From: Actinomycetota bacterium
Lineage (GTDB): Bacteria > Actinomycetota > Humimicrobiia > Humimicrobiales > Humimicrobiaceae
Length of the DNA: 64,000 nt
NCBI GenBank assembly: GCA_023379515.1
Contig: JAMCQQ010000201.1
Span: 3,538-67,537, forward strand
Direction of reading: 5' to 3'
Shown here in pieces: positions 43,979-54,553 of the stretch. The notes beneath the pieces were generated by a model. The model worked only from the letters and a program-made list of their open reading frames with translations, was not told the origin of the DNA and searched no databases. Position numbers and translations under genes: made by a program. Every line of letters starts with the position of its first letter. Positions within the stretch are counted from its first letter, which is position 1.

Positions 43979-45349
43979 ATGTTTAAAAGAATTTTAATTG
44001 CAAACAGAGGAGAAATAGCAGTCAGAATCATAAGAGCATGTAAGGAGCTGGGAGTTGAAAGTGTTGCGGTTTTTTCAACAGCCGATGCCGATTCCATGCA
44101 TGTAAAGCTTGCTGATAAAAAAATCTGTATCGGACCCCCCCATCCAGTAAAAAGTTACCTGAACATTGGAAATATTATTTCTGCTGCACTGGTTACAAAT
44201 TGCGATGCCATCCACCCGGGGTATGGTTTTCTGGCAGAAAACCATTTGTTTGTTGAGGAAACTATTCATAACAATATTGTTTTCATCGGTCCCGGACCTG
44301 AACTTATTGATCTGGCAGGCAATAAGTCAAAAGCAATAGAGATTATGAGGAAAAATAATATTCCTGTAATTCCAGGCTCAATAAATAATGTTCATACAAC
44401 AGAAGAAGCAATAAGGTTTGCCAGGAAAATAGGATTTCCTGTAATAATAAAAGCAGCTTTTGGCGGGGGTGGCCGCGGGATGAGAACAGCAAATAATGAA
44501 AATGAATTAAAGAATTTGTTTCCCGTAGCAAAAGCTGAATCAAAAAATGCTTTTGGCAGGGATGATTTATATATTGAAAAATTCATAAACAAACCAAGGC
44601 ATATAGAGTTTCAGATAATAGGTGATAATTTTGGAAATATATTTACTCCTGGTTCAAGAGAATGTTCAATTCAAAGAAGGCATCAAAAGCTTTTAGAGGA
44701 AGCCCCTGCTGTTAATCTTTCAGAAAGAACTGCAGCTTTAATGGAGAACACTGCCATAAAGGCAGCAAAATCCATAAATTACAGGAATGTAGGGACTTTT
44801 GAATTTCTTTTAGATGATCATGAAAATTTTTATTTTATAGAAATTAATACAAGAATCCAGGTGGAACATCCTGTAACAGAAATGGTTACCGGAATTGATT
44901 TAATAAAGGAACAAATAAAAACTGCTGCCGGTGAAAGTATTCAAAATCTCACGAAAGACTTTATGCTAAAGAAGGAAATAAGAATTGGACATGCATTCGG
45001 ACATGCAATAGAATTCAGAATTAATGCGGAAGACCCGGAAAATGATTTTGCACCCTGCCCGGGTAAGATTACCGGATGTTTTATTCCCGGAGGTCCGGGT
45101 ATAAGGTTCGATTCATTTATAACTTCAGGATATACAATTCCACCATATTATGATTCTCTTCTTGGAAAACTCATTTCATGGGGAATCACCAGAGATGAAG
45201 CAATAAGCAGAGCTGTCAGAGCATTGAATGAGTTTAAGATTGAAGGCATTAAAACTACAATTCCGTTTCACTTAAAAATTCTTTCAAATGAAAATTTTAA
45301 AAAAGGAAATATAAGCACTGATTTTATTGAAAATGAAAAGCTTTTGTAA
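43979..45349 (+). CDS. accC: Biotin carboxylase
   Basis: A 456-residue ATP-grasp enzyme: FKRILIANRGEIAVRIIRAC at the start, the glycine-rich KAAFGGGGRGMR loop, ECSIQRRHQKLLEEAPA, metal/ATP residues in FIEINTRIQVEHPVTEMVTG and FRINAEDP. It carboxylates biotin on the carrier encoded 83 bases upstream, using bicarbonate and ATP. Length is normal for AccC. With accD and accA at the other end of the cluster, the acetyl-CoA carboxylase set is complete. Confidence 0.95.
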   Translation: MFKRILIANRGEIAVRIIRACKELGVESVAVFSTADADSMHVKLADKKICIGPPHPVKSYLNIGNIISAALVTNCDAIHPGYGFLAENHLFVEETIHNNIVFIGPGPELIDLAGNKSKAIEIMRKNNIPVIPGSINNVHTTEEAIRFARKIGFPVIIKAAFGGGGRGMRTANNENELKNLFPVAKAESKNAFGRDDLYIEKFINKPRHIEFQIIGDNFGNIFTPGSRECSIQRRHQKLLEEAPAVNLSERTAALMENTAIKAAKSINYRNVGTFEFLLDDHENFYFIEINTRIQVEHPVTEMVTGIDLIKEQIKTAAGESIQNLTKDFMLKKEIRIGHAFGHAIEFRINAEDPENDFAPCPGKITGCFIPGGPGIRFDSFITSGYTIPPYYDSLLGKLISWGITRDEAISRAVRALNEFKIEGIKTTIPFHLKILSNENFKKGNISTDFIENEKLL

Positions 45350-45354
45350 GATTT

Positions 45355-46401
45355 TTATTTCATTTGTTTATATATTTCCTCAAGCTTTATTTCTGCATAA
45401 GCAATATAAGTATCTGCTGCGCCATAATAAATTTTAACCACACCTTCTTCAAATAAAGCGCCGCATGTAAAAACTACATTTCCAAAAAATCCTCTTAATT
45501 CATAAGGGGCCTCAGGTTCAATTATGGGTTTCTCACTTCTTGCAATAATTTTCCATGGTTCATCCTTGTCAAGTAAAACAGCTCCCAGGCAGTATCTTTC
45601 ATCACTTGATACTCCATGGTATATTTCCACCCATCCTTCTTTTGTTTTAAATGGTGCAGCTCCTCCTCCTATCCAAGCGCTATCCCAGTATCCTTCTCTG
45701 GCTTCCATCAGCAGCCTGTGGTTTCCCCATGCAGTAATATCAGATGAATCTGACAGCCATATATCTTTTTCACCGAATTCAGGTGAAATCGGCCGGCTTA
45801 AAGCATAATATTTATCTTTTATTTTTTCAGGGAAAATTGAAGCATCTTTGTTATCCGGCATAAAAATTACGCCATATCGTGTAAATTCTTTAAAATCTTT
45901 TGTAGAAGCAAGACAAACACTAACACCCGTTATATCGGATATTGCATTATAGTTAACATAATACCTGTCATCAATATAGGTTATCCTCGGGTCTTCTATT
46001 CCAAGCTTTTCATATTCATTTTCAGGCAGCATTGCAGGTTTATCATCAATATTAAATTCAATCCCGTTTTTGCTTCTTGCTGCATGTAAATGTGAAACAG
46101 AAGTCAGAAATTTCCCTTTGGATGTTTTTAAGACTCTTGGATCTGAATAATCTACTGAAGGATCACTCTTATCAAATTCAATTACATTAAATTCTTTTGC
46201 TTCAATATCCATCTCCGGCACAAGAATTTTTTTCGGATTTGGATTTACCGGCATTTCAGCAACTCTCATAAGGAGAAGCACTTCTTTATGAAATCTTGTA
46301 ACCCCGCAGTTAAAAACACCTATAACCCTGAAATCAGGCCTTGAAGGTTTTATATCTTCGGGTTTTATTATCGGATTTCTGTCTGACCTTAATATGCTCA
46401 T
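45355..46401 (-). CDS. GH130-family beta-mannoside phosphorylase-like protein
   Basis: A 348-residue five-bladed propeller protein. It shows RDFNPI-like RSDRNPIIKP, FNCGVTRF, the catalytic Asp region GIEDPRITYIDDRYYVNY, the phosphate-binding GWVEIYHGV and VFTCGALFEEG with YYGAADT near the end. GH130 enzymes phosphorolyse or hydrolyse beta-1,2 or beta-1,4 mannosides, giving mannose-1-phosphate; the exact linkage cannot be read here. It is convergent with accC and 60 bases downstream of the PfpI gene. Confidence 0.85.
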   Translation of the reverse strand: MSILRSDRNPIIKPEDIKPSRPDFRVIGVFNCGVTRFHKEVLLLMRVAEMPVNPNPKKILVPEMDIEAKEFNVIEFDKSDPSVDYSDPRVLKTSKGKFLTSVSHLHAARSKNGIEFNIDDKPAMLPENEYEKLGIEDPRITYIDDRYYVNYNAISDITGVSVCLASTKDFKEFTRYGVIFMPDNKDASIFPEKIKDKYYALSRPISPEFGEKDIWLSDSSDITAWGNHRLLMEAREGYWDSAWIGGGAAPFKTKEGWVEIYHGVSSDERYCLGAVLLDKDEPWKIIARSEKPIIEPEAPYELRGFFGNVVFTCGALFEEGVVKIYYGAADTYIAYAEIKLEEIYKQMK

Positions 46402-46461
46402 GTCTGCAATACTTTATTTTTAATTCCATTTGTTCTTTTTTATCATCTGACCTGAAGATTT

Positions 46462-46980
46462 TTATTTGTAATATGCTCTTAGCAGTTCTATCAATGATTT
46501 GCAGAAAACGGGCAAGTCATCGGGAAATCTGGAAGTTATTATATTTTCATCCACTACTACTGCTTTGTCTATGACTTCTGCTCCTGCAAGTTTAAGAAGA
46601 GTCCTGATGCTTTCAAAACCCGTTACTTTTTTACCTTTAATAACATCGGCTTCAATTAACATGAGAGGTCCATGGCAAATTGCGGCAAGAATTTTACATT
46701 CAGCTATTGCTTCCTTAACAAGGTTTACCATTTCCTTATGTCTTACCATCCTGTCAGGTGCATAACCACCTGGAATTACTATGGCTGCAACCTCATTTAT
46801 ATCAGCTTTAGCTGCTGAAATATCTGATTTTAAAATTAAACCTTTTTTCCCTTTGTATTCCCTGTTTTCGGCAGGACCTACAATCTTTACATCGTAGCCT
46901 TCTTCAATCAAACGGTAATAGGGATATATTGCTTCAACATCTTCGAAAAAATCTTCGATTAATAAATAAATCTTTAACAT
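46462..46980 (-). CDS. DJ-1/PfpI-family protein
   Basis: A 172-residue class I glutamine-amidotransferase-like protein. The nucleophilic Cys is in LAAICHGPLMLIEA, with the Glu at the start (LIEDFFEDVEA) and a later conserved DENIITSRFPDDLPVFC. This matches the PfpI/YhbO group of stress-linked proteases, glyoxalases or deglycases; the true activity of such members is disputed. The 211 bases upstream to glgC hold nothing that I can support. Confidence 0.88.
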   Translation of the reverse strand: MLKIYLLIEDFFEDVEAIYPYYRLIEEGYDVKIVGPAENREYKGKKGLILKSDISAAKADINEVAAIVIPGGYAPDRMVRHKEMVNLVKEAIAECKILAAICHGPLMLIEADVIKGKKVTGFESIRTLLKLAGAEVIDKAVVVDENIITSRFPDDLPVFCKSLIELLRAYYK

Positions 46981-47191
46981 AATTTTCCCCCTGTAATTTT
47001 AGTTTTTAATTAACTTTCAGCTTAAAAACTTATTTGAAATATATTATACTACTATTTTAATAACTATTAAAAATTTAAACTGGATAAGAATATAATTTTA
47101 TTTGACGTTTTTATATTTTCTTTGCGGTAACTTTGGACATCATTATTGAAGAGAATAAATATAAAAGCAGTTCCGTTTTTCTGATTTTAAA

Positions 47192-48457
47192 TTAAAATCT
47201 GAATTTTCTTGGAATAATGGTTATTCCTTTTTTTGAAATAGTAAGTCCTCTCCTTAAATCATCCTTTCTGTCATAGCCGATTACTGTATTATCAGGAACA
47301 TAAATACCTGTATCTATAATTGCATTTCTAATTGAAACATTTTTGCCAATATAATTGTTTCCCATCAGGAAGGAGTTGCAGATTTTAGTTTTTTCTTCAA
47401 CAAAAATATCATAAGATAGTATTGAATTTTCAATATTGCAGTTACTGATTACACATCCGTTTGCAATTATTGAATTATGAAATTTGGAATTACCATTAAC
47501 ACGCGCAGATCTTATGGATGCAACACGTGTAAAAATTTCCCATCTGTCATTAAATAAGTTAATTGAAGGATTTTGTCCCAAAAGATCCATATTTGCTTCA
47601 TAAAATTCATCGATACTGCCTATATCTCTCCAGTAAGGTTTTTCATTTTTACCGGCACCTGGTATGAAATTGTCATTGAAATTATAAACATAAATATTTC
47701 TGCCTCTCTTTAACATCGCAGGTATTACATCAAAACCAAAATCGTGAGAAGAATAATGTTTAGGATCTTCAAGTATTAAATTTTTATTTTTTACTGTTTT
47801 TTTATGCTCATCTATGACAAGTTCTTCAATTAAAACCTGCAGATTAAAAGCATAATTACCCATGGAAGCAAGACAATACTGTTCATTCCCGGGGATAGGA
47901 GTCGGTTTTTCAGGTTTTTCCTCAAAATCAATTAACTGCCATTTCTTATTTATTACCAACACCCCATATTTTTTTGCAGCAACTTCGCATTTGACAGGCA
48001 AAGCGGAGATTGTAAGATCAGCCTGATTATCAAGATGATAATCATTCATCAAGGAAATATCCATTATATATATGTGGTCGGAACTGAAAATATCTATAAT
48101 ATCAGGTTTTTCATTCCATGCATAACTTTTATTCTGATTTATAGCATCTGCTGTTCCCAGATACCAGCCGCTTTCACTACCCAGTTTTGGCGGAAGTGTT
48201 CTTATGAAATTATAGCGGCCGGTTCCAAAAATAGGAGTCCAGCCTTCAAAAACATGTTTTTCAAGTGATCTTGATTCATATTGGGTTAATACATATATTT
48301 TTCTTACTCTTGAATGTATAAGATTACTTAGAACGAAGTCTATTACCCTGTAACTTCCACCAAATGGAACAGCCGGTTTAGCTCTGTCTTTTGTCAGTGG
48401 CATAAGCCTTTGTCCTGCTCCGCCGCTCAATACAAAAGCTACAACTTCAATTCTCAT
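47192..48457 (-). CDS. glgC: Glucose-1-phosphate adenylyltransferase
   Basis: A 421-residue ADP-glucose pyrophosphorylase: nucleotide-binding FVLSGGAGQRLMPLTKDRAKPAVPFGG (start), YRVIDFVLSNLIHS, IDFEEKP, PYWRDIGSIDEFYEANMDL and a C-terminal left-handed beta-helix with hexapeptide-like repeats. It makes ADP-glucose for glycogen synthase GlgA, encoded in the divergent unit. Co-directional with the GH57-type and branching-enzyme genes upstream. Confidence 0.94.
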   Translation of the reverse strand: MRIEVVAFVLSGGAGQRLMPLTKDRAKPAVPFGGSYRVIDFVLSNLIHSRVRKIYVLTQYESRSLEKHVFEGWTPIFGTGRYNFIRTLPPKLGSESGWYLGTADAINQNKSYAWNEKPDIIDIFSSDHIYIMDISLMNDYHLDNQADLTISALPVKCEVAAKKYGVLVINKKWQLIDFEEKPEKPTPIPGNEQYCLASMGNYAFNLQVLIEELVIDEHKKTVKNKNLILEDPKHYSSHDFGFDVIPAMLKRGRNIYVYNFNDNFIPGAGKNEKPYWRDIGSIDEFYEANMDLLGQNPSINLFNDRWEIFTRVASIRSARVNGNSKFHNSIIANGCVISNCNIENSILSYDIFVEEKTKICNSFLMGNNYIGKNVSIRNAIIDTGIYVPDNTVIGYDRKDDLRRGLTISKKGITIIPRKFRF

Positions 48458-48556
48458 TTTATATATTTAATTCTCATAAACAGTTTAATAATTTATCTTC
48501 TAATTTATATTTCGATCTTCAATATTATTATAATTTAATTGCTTGACCATGTTCAA

Positions 48557-50836
48557 TCAAAATTTCTTATTTTGCTCATCCGGATCTGAGTTTGAATTAA
48601 ACATGCTTATAAAAGATGAAAAATTTTTAACCAGATTATCTTTTAAAACCTTGTATTTTTTAAAATCAATCCATGGTTTTAAGTAATCCTGCAGAATGTC
48701 AACTATTTTATGAGTCAAAATGATATTATCACTGCAATAATTTAACTTACCGTCTATGATATTTTCAATTATTTCAATTTGTTTTTCCCTGGTCAGATCT
48801 TTTAAACTGTAAAGTGTAAAATCCGGTAATTTCTCAATATAGGTTGTTAAATAATCAAATGTCTTATTATCAATTATTTCATTAAATTCATTTAAAAACT
48901 TATCTGAATAATTTAACAAACCGGATAAGCTATCACAATCCAATTTCCTTACATAAAATTTTAATGATAATTTATTTCCGGAATAATTTTTATCATATAC
49001 AGCTATGAAGTGAACATAATTTTTCCTTAAAGTAATTTTTGAAATTAAGACTGCAATTCCCGATAATATTTTCAGTATTTCATTTTCAAATTTTTCCAAC
49101 CTGGATATCTTTGTTTTAAAAATATACTCATTTAGTTCAATCAGATAATCCTTGTACTGTACTATCTCTGTAGATTTTTCAGATTTATTGTCATATCCCG
49201 TTTTATTACAAAACATTAAATCTGCTGCCAGATGGGCAGCTATTCTTTTAAAATCATAAATTGATGCCTTAACTTCATTTAAATAAATGGAAGCTCCATT
49301 AATATTTTTGCTAATATTGCTTTCGGCATTTTTTAAAATATTTAAAAACATATTTTCCAGATCTTCACTATAAAAATTTCCGGCAAGTTCAATGGTCCTG
49401 CATGCACTTTTTAATATCTGAATTGGTTCGACTCTGAAAATATCATCAAAAAACCATCCGTCACTTGACTGCATAAGCATAGCCTGCCTTTGCATTTCAA
49501 GAAGACTAAGTAACGAGATTTTACTTACATCATTGCATTCCGTGACTGATTTATTTTTAAAATTAACATCATCGTTATTCACAATGTTTATCTTTAATAA
49601 ATATTTATTTAAAAAATTTTCCACATTTTTGTCGCTTCTGTCATTTATAATAGTTATATAATCAGCCAGTACACTTAAAGCATCCTTGAATTCAGGTTTA
49701 ATGTATGAATTAATTTCCCTTTCGAATATATCATCAATTTTTGTTCTTATTAAATCTATTGCTTCTCTTAATGGTTTTCTCCATTTCTGATTCCAGCCCT
49801 TATGATTATTATCTCCGGTAGAACAGCCGCAATCTTCCTTCCACCTGCAAATTGAATGCCTGCAGCTCCATGAAGTATTTTCAATAATTTCAACTTCATA
49901 AACTGGCGGAAATTTTTCCAGATATTCTGCGAAAACAGTCATCCTTGCCTTGCTGCTGTTCCTTATAACTTTCAAACAATAAGCAAGAGCCATATCTCCA
50001 AATTTTTTATGATGGCCATATGTTTCTCCGTCTGTAGCAACAATAACTATTTCAGGCTGCTGCTGATTGTAAGATGGTGCATTTATTAAGGTGTTGGCAA
50101 AATTCTCTCCGTTGCTGAGCAAATCCCCAAATGCCACACCTATTGATATTTCCCTGTCATAAAAAAATATCACAATTTCTCTTCCTGACGGCAATCTGCA
50201 TAAATAAGGCAACCTTGTATTAATATTTCCGTTTTTAACTTTTATCCAATTCTGCTCCTTTTTGCTGATATCAGCATCAATCTTTTTAAATCTTAGGCTT
50301 TGATCAGGTGAAAGAATTGTAAATTTTATTTTAAAATCAGCAAGAATTTCCAGGGTTTCATAATCAACTGCAGTCTCTGCAATCCACATTCCTTCAGATT
50401 TTCTTTTAAAATTATCTTCAAAATCTTTTATTGCCCACAATATCTGAAGATACTTGTCCTGCCTGTTTGCAAGAGGCATTATCAGATGATTATATGTTTG
50501 AGCAATCGCGCAGCCATGTCCGGAAAATAATTTTTGACTTTCACTGTCTGCCCTGATTATCTTATCAAACAGATTCAAATTATTTTCCTTAATCCATTCT
50601 AAAAGGGTCGGCCCGAAATTAAAGCTTATCTCTGAATAATTATTTACCACATCCATAACTTCATTTTGATTATTTAAAATGCGGGCGGCAGCATTTGCGC
50701 CGTAACATTCTGCTGATATTTTTTCATTCCAGTCATGATAAGGATATGCATCATCCTGAATTTCAATTCTTTCCAGCCATGGATTTTTTCTGAAGGGCTG
50801 ATAAAAATGCCCGTGAATACAAATGTATCTTTCCAT
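48557..50836 (-). CDS. GH57-family protein with DUF3536
   Basis: A 759-residue protein. Residues 1-330 form a GH57-type barrel: ICIHGHFYQPFRKNPWLERI at the start, the Glu nucleophile region GMWIAETAVDYETLEILAD and VATDGETYGHH. The remainder is a helical DUF3536-type region. An 18-residue segment SWSCRHSICRWKEDCGCS shows clustered Cys that may bind metal. GH57 enzymes act on alpha-glucans, as amylases, 4-alpha-glucanotransferases or branching enzymes. Lying between glgC and glgB, this one likely trims or remodels glycogen; no member with DUF3536 is known to me biochemically. Confidence 0.82.
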   Translation of the reverse strand: MERYICIHGHFYQPFRKNPWLERIEIQDDAYPYHDWNEKISAECYGANAAARILNNQNEVMDVVNNYSEISFNFGPTLLEWIKENNLNLFDKIIRADSESQKLFSGHGCAIAQTYNHLIMPLANRQDKYLQILWAIKDFEDNFKRKSEGMWIAETAVDYETLEILADFKIKFTILSPDQSLRFKKIDADISKKEQNWIKVKNGNINTRLPYLCRLPSGREIVIFFYDREISIGVAFGDLLSNGENFANTLINAPSYNQQQPEIVIVATDGETYGHHKKFGDMALAYCLKVIRNSSKARMTVFAEYLEKFPPVYEVEIIENTSWSCRHSICRWKEDCGCSTGDNNHKGWNQKWRKPLREAIDLIRTKIDDIFEREINSYIKPEFKDALSVLADYITIINDRSDKNVENFLNKYLLKINIVNNDDVNFKNKSVTECNDVSKISLLSLLEMQRQAMLMQSSDGWFFDDIFRVEPIQILKSACRTIELAGNFYSEDLENMFLNILKNAESNISKNINGASIYLNEVKASIYDFKRIAAHLAADLMFCNKTGYDNKSEKSTEIVQYKDYLIELNEYIFKTKISRLEKFENEILKILSGIAVLISKITLRKNYVHFIAVYDKNYSGNKLSLKFYVRKLDCDSLSGLLNYSDKFLNEFNEIIDNKTFDYLTTYIEKLPDFTLYSLKDLTREKQIEIIENIIDGKLNYCSDNIILTHKIVDILQDYLKPWIDFKKYKVLKDNLVKNFSSFISMFNSNSDPDEQNKKF

Positions 50837-50922
50837 ATTATTTTATCCTTCTTCCGATTTCATGATGATAAAGAATTATCATGAAAAATTGTAAATATTT
50901 TTAAAGCTTATTTCCTTATTTT

Positions 50923-52866
50923 TTATGATTTTTTAAAAAATAATGCGCTAAGAGGTGGAAGAGTAATTGATATTGAGAAATCCTTTCCATGACTTTTTAT
51001 TTTTTCAGAGCATATTTTACCGTAATTACCATGCCCGCTGCCGCCATAAATTTCAGAATCACTGTTAAATATTTCCTTCCATTCACCTGATACAGGCACA
51101 CCAATCCTATAATTATATCGTGGTACCGGAGTAAAATTAAAACATGCAAGAAAATAAGTTATACTGCCTTTTGAAGTTTTATTATCACAGTTAAAATCAT
51201 CTGCAATTCTTAAAAAAGATAATACGCTGTTTTTATTATCATTATAATCAATCCATGCAAAACCTTCAGGTTTAAAATCAGTTGCAAATAATGAATGATT
51301 ATGGGTGTACAGATAATTCAAATCTTTTACCAGTAAATATACAGATTTATGCATATTTTCATCCATTAAATGCCAATCAATGCTTAAATTGTGATTCCAT
51401 TCATTTATTTGTGCAAATTCATCTCCCATAAATAACAATTTTTTACCGGGATGTGCAAACATATAGCTAAATAAAAGCCTTAGATTTGCAAATTTCTGCC
51501 AACGGTCTCCAGGCATTTTTTCAAGTAATGATTTTTTGCCATATACCACTTCATCATGTGAAAGAGGCAGCAGAGAATTTTCATCAAAAGCATACCACAT
51601 TGTAAAAGTCAGATCATTTTGATGATACTTTCTATATAATGGGTCTTTTGAAAAATAATTTAAAGTATCATGCATCCAGCCCATGTTCCACTTCATTCCA
51701 AAACCTAATCCTCCTGTATATGTTGGCTTTGTAACCATTGGCCAGGCAGTTGATTCTTCTGCAAATGTTTGTACATCAGGAAATTCTCTGTAAATAACCT
51801 CATTTAATTTTTTTAAAAAATCAATAGCTTCAAGATTTTCCCTGCCGCCGTATATATTGGGAATCCACTGGCCTTCCTTTCTTGAATAATCAAGATAAAG
51901 CATTGAAGCTACTGCATCAATTCTTATGCCATCAACATGGTACTTATCCAGCCAGAACAGCGCACTGTTTATAAGAAATTCCTTTACTTCATATCGTCCG
52001 TAATTAAAAATCAGACTTTTCCAATCAGGATGATATCCAAGTCTTTTATCAGCATGCTCGTAAAGATGAGTCCCGTCAAATAAAGATAATCCATGTGCAT
52101 CATTTGGGAAATGGGACGGCACCCAGTCAAGTATTACACCAATATCATTCTGGTGAAGAAAATCAATGAAAAACATAAAATCCTGCGGGTTTCCATATCT
52201 TGAAGTAGGTGCAAAATACCCGGTTGTCTGATAACCCCATGAGCCATAAAACGGATGTTCCATTACAGGCAGCAGTTCAACATGAGTAAATCCTGTTTTT
52301 TTAACATAACGCGCAATTTCAAAAGCAAATTCCCTGTAATTTAAAAAATTATCACCGGAATTTCTCTTCCATGAACCCATATGAAGTTCATATATTGAAA
52401 ACGGTGAACTTAAGCTGTTTGCTTCATGCCTTTTATCCATCCACTTTATATCTTTCCATTCATAATCAAGATCCCATAATATTGATGCTGTTTTTGGCGG
52501 TATCTCGCAGTAAAAGGCAAATGGATCGCTCTTATCAAAATAATTCAGCTTGAACCTGGGTTTAATCTTAAATTTATAAAGCGATCCGTTTTCAATATCG
52601 GGTACAAAAGTTTCCCATATGCCTGATTCATCTTTTCTATTTACAAGAGGATTCATACTTTCATCCCAATTGTTAAAATCCCCTGTAACACTTACATTAT
52701 TGGCATTTGGAGCCCAAACTGCAAAATAAACCCCCTTTATGTCATTTATCTTTTTAAAATGAGCGCCGAGTTTATTGTATAATTTAAAATGGCTGCCATT
52801 TTTAAAAAGATAAATATCATATTCTGAAAACTGCCTTAATTCTTTATTTTTTTCTGAAATATTCAT
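50923..52866 (-). CDS. glgB: 1,4-alpha-glucan branching enzyme
   Basis: A 647-residue GH13 branching enzyme with an N-terminal CBM48 (GVYFAVWAPNANNVSVTGDF), then the catalytic barrel: YELHMGSWKR, the nucleophile in VDGIRIDAVASMLYLDY, the acid/base in FAEESTAWP, and LPLSHDEVVYGK. It transfers alpha-1,4 segments to alpha-1,6 branches. It is divergent from glgA, with a 180-base shared upstream region that should hold promoters. Confidence 0.95.
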   Translation of the reverse strand: MNISEKNKELRQFSEYDIYLFKNGSHFKLYNKLGAHFKKINDIKGVYFAVWAPNANNVSVTGDFNNWDESMNPLVNRKDESGIWETFVPDIENGSLYKFKIKPRFKLNYFDKSDPFAFYCEIPPKTASILWDLDYEWKDIKWMDKRHEANSLSSPFSIYELHMGSWKRNSGDNFLNYREFAFEIARYVKKTGFTHVELLPVMEHPFYGSWGYQTTGYFAPTSRYGNPQDFMFFIDFLHQNDIGVILDWVPSHFPNDAHGLSLFDGTHLYEHADKRLGYHPDWKSLIFNYGRYEVKEFLINSALFWLDKYHVDGIRIDAVASMLYLDYSRKEGQWIPNIYGGRENLEAIDFLKKLNEVIYREFPDVQTFAEESTAWPMVTKPTYTGGLGFGMKWNMGWMHDTLNYFSKDPLYRKYHQNDLTFTMWYAFDENSLLPLSHDEVVYGKKSLLEKMPGDRWQKFANLRLLFSYMFAHPGKKLLFMGDEFAQINEWNHNLSIDWHLMDENMHKSVYLLVKDLNYLYTHNHSLFATDFKPEGFAWIDYNDNKNSVLSFLRIADDFNCDNKTSKGSITYFLACFNFTPVPRYNYRIGVPVSGEWKEIFNSDSEIYGGSGHGNYGKICSEKIKSHGKDFSISITLPPLSALFFKKS

Positions 52867-53046
52867 ACGCCTTTAAAAAATATGAAATTAATAACCCTTC
52901 TGATCAAATATTTTGCAATTTGGCATTTAATATAATATATATTAAATATGCGATAAGTTTAATCAACAATATTTTTTATTTTTATTTTACAGGAAATATT
53001 TATTATATTATTTAAACAATATCTAAATAAGAACAGGAAAAACTTA

Positions 53047-54507
53047 ATGCTAAAAACAGTGATTTGTTCTACAGAAGGTGTGCCATTTGCAAAAACAGGC
53101 GGATTGGCAGATGTAGTCGGGGCTCTGCCCTTTTCGCTTAAAAAATTTGACATGGAAATCATTGTAATACTGCCCGGATATAACTTCACTTTTTCAAAAA
53201 ATTATAATTTTGAAAAAATTGCTCAAAATATTGCAGTAATTATGAATAAGAATTATAAGGAATATTTTGATATCTTTAAAACCAATTATAATGGTATAGA
53301 TTTTTATTTTGTAAAAAATGAAAAATTCTTTAATAGAGAATATTTATATGGCACTCCGGAGGGAGATTATGATGATAACAATATAAGATTCGGTTTTTTT
53401 TCCAAAGCCATACTAAAACTATTAAAAATTATAAAATATAAAGCTGATATTATTCATCTGCATGATTATCATGTTGCAATGATATCTGTTTTAATAAATG
53501 AAATTAAAACAAAAAAAACAGACAGTTTTTTTGATAATTCTCATACAATTTTCACAATACATAATCTTGCCTATCAGGGAATTTATGATAAAAAAACACT
53601 TGACTTACTGGAAATTGACAAAAAATACTTCAACATCGAAGGTCTTGAATTTTATGGGAAAATCAATTATATGAAAGGTGGAATTGTTTATTCTGAAAAA
53701 ATAACAACTGTAAGTCCTACATATTCCAAAGAGATTCTGACATCAGAGTTTGGCTATGGCCTCGACGGAATACTTAGAACAAGGCAAAAAGATCTTTCCG
53801 GTATAATTAATGGAATTGATTATAACATCTGGAATCCTGAGATGGATAAATTAATCAGAAATAATTATAATTCCAATAACTTTTCAGGGAAGCAAAAATG
53901 CAAAAAATTTCTGGTAAAGGATCTTTTTAACGCAAATGATATCACAAAACCTGTTTTTGGAATGGTTTCAAGATTATCCAATCAAAAAGGAATCGATCTT
54001 TTAATCAAGGCATTTGATTCTTTAATGCTTGAAGATCTTTATATTATAATTTTAGGCACAGGTGATGAAAAATATTTAACAGTACTTAAAGAATTAAATA
54101 AAAAATATTCGAAACAATTTTATCTTGATACAGGTTTTTCTGAAAAACTTGCCAGGGAAATTTATTCGGGAGCCGATATTTTCCTTATGCCTTCTTATTA
54201 TGAACCCTGCGGACTTGGTCAGCTCATCAGTTTAAAATATGGAACAATACCTGTTGTCAGAGATACAGGAGGACTTAAGGATACGATTATTAATATTGAT
54301 TCAGAGGCTGATATTAAAAATGGCGGGCAGGGTTTTAAATTTTCAAACTATGAATTTAAGGAATTGATCAAGGCTGTTAACAGAGCTCTTGGTTTCTATT
54401 ATAATAAGAAGCTATGGGAAAAAATAATGAAGAATGGCATGATATGTAATTATTCATGGGACTCTTCAGCAAAAAAATACAGAGAACTTTTTGTAAGTTT
54501 GATTTAA
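53047..54507 (+). CDS. glgA: Glycogen synthase (ADP-glucose type)
   Basis: A 486-residue GT5 enzyme: ADP-glucose motif FAKTGGLADVVGALP, HLHDYHVAMI, FTIHNLAYQGIYD, TVSPTYSKEI, GIINGIDYNIWNP, VSRLSNQKGIDLL and the C-terminal MPSYYEPCGLGQLISLKYG. It elongates alpha-1,4-glucan chains from ADP-glucose. The first gene of a plus-strand unit that continues with a sensor kinase, receiver protein and galT. Confidence 0.95.
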   Translation: MLKTVICSTEGVPFAKTGGLADVVGALPFSLKKFDMEIIVILPGYNFTFSKNYNFEKIAQNIAVIMNKNYKEYFDIFKTNYNGIDFYFVKNEKFFNREYLYGTPEGDYDDNNIRFGFFSKAILKLLKIIKYKADIIHLHDYHVAMISVLINEIKTKKTDSFFDNSHTIFTIHNLAYQGIYDKKTLDLLEIDKKYFNIEGLEFYGKINYMKGGIVYSEKITTVSPTYSKEILTSEFGYGLDGILRTRQKDLSGIINGIDYNIWNPEMDKLIRNNYNSNNFSGKQKCKKFLVKDLFNANDITKPVFGMVSRLSNQKGIDLLIKAFDSLMLEDLYIIILGTGDEKYLTVLKELNKKYSKQFYLDTGFSEKLAREIYSGADIFLMPSYYEPCGLGQLISLKYGTIPVVRDTGGLKDTIINIDSEADIKNGGQGFKFSNYEFKELIKAVNRALGFYYNKKLWEKIMKNGMICNYSWDSSAKKYRELFVSLI

Positions 54508-54553
54508 TATTTAAAACTTAATTAAGATTATAAAAACATAAATTATTTTAAAG

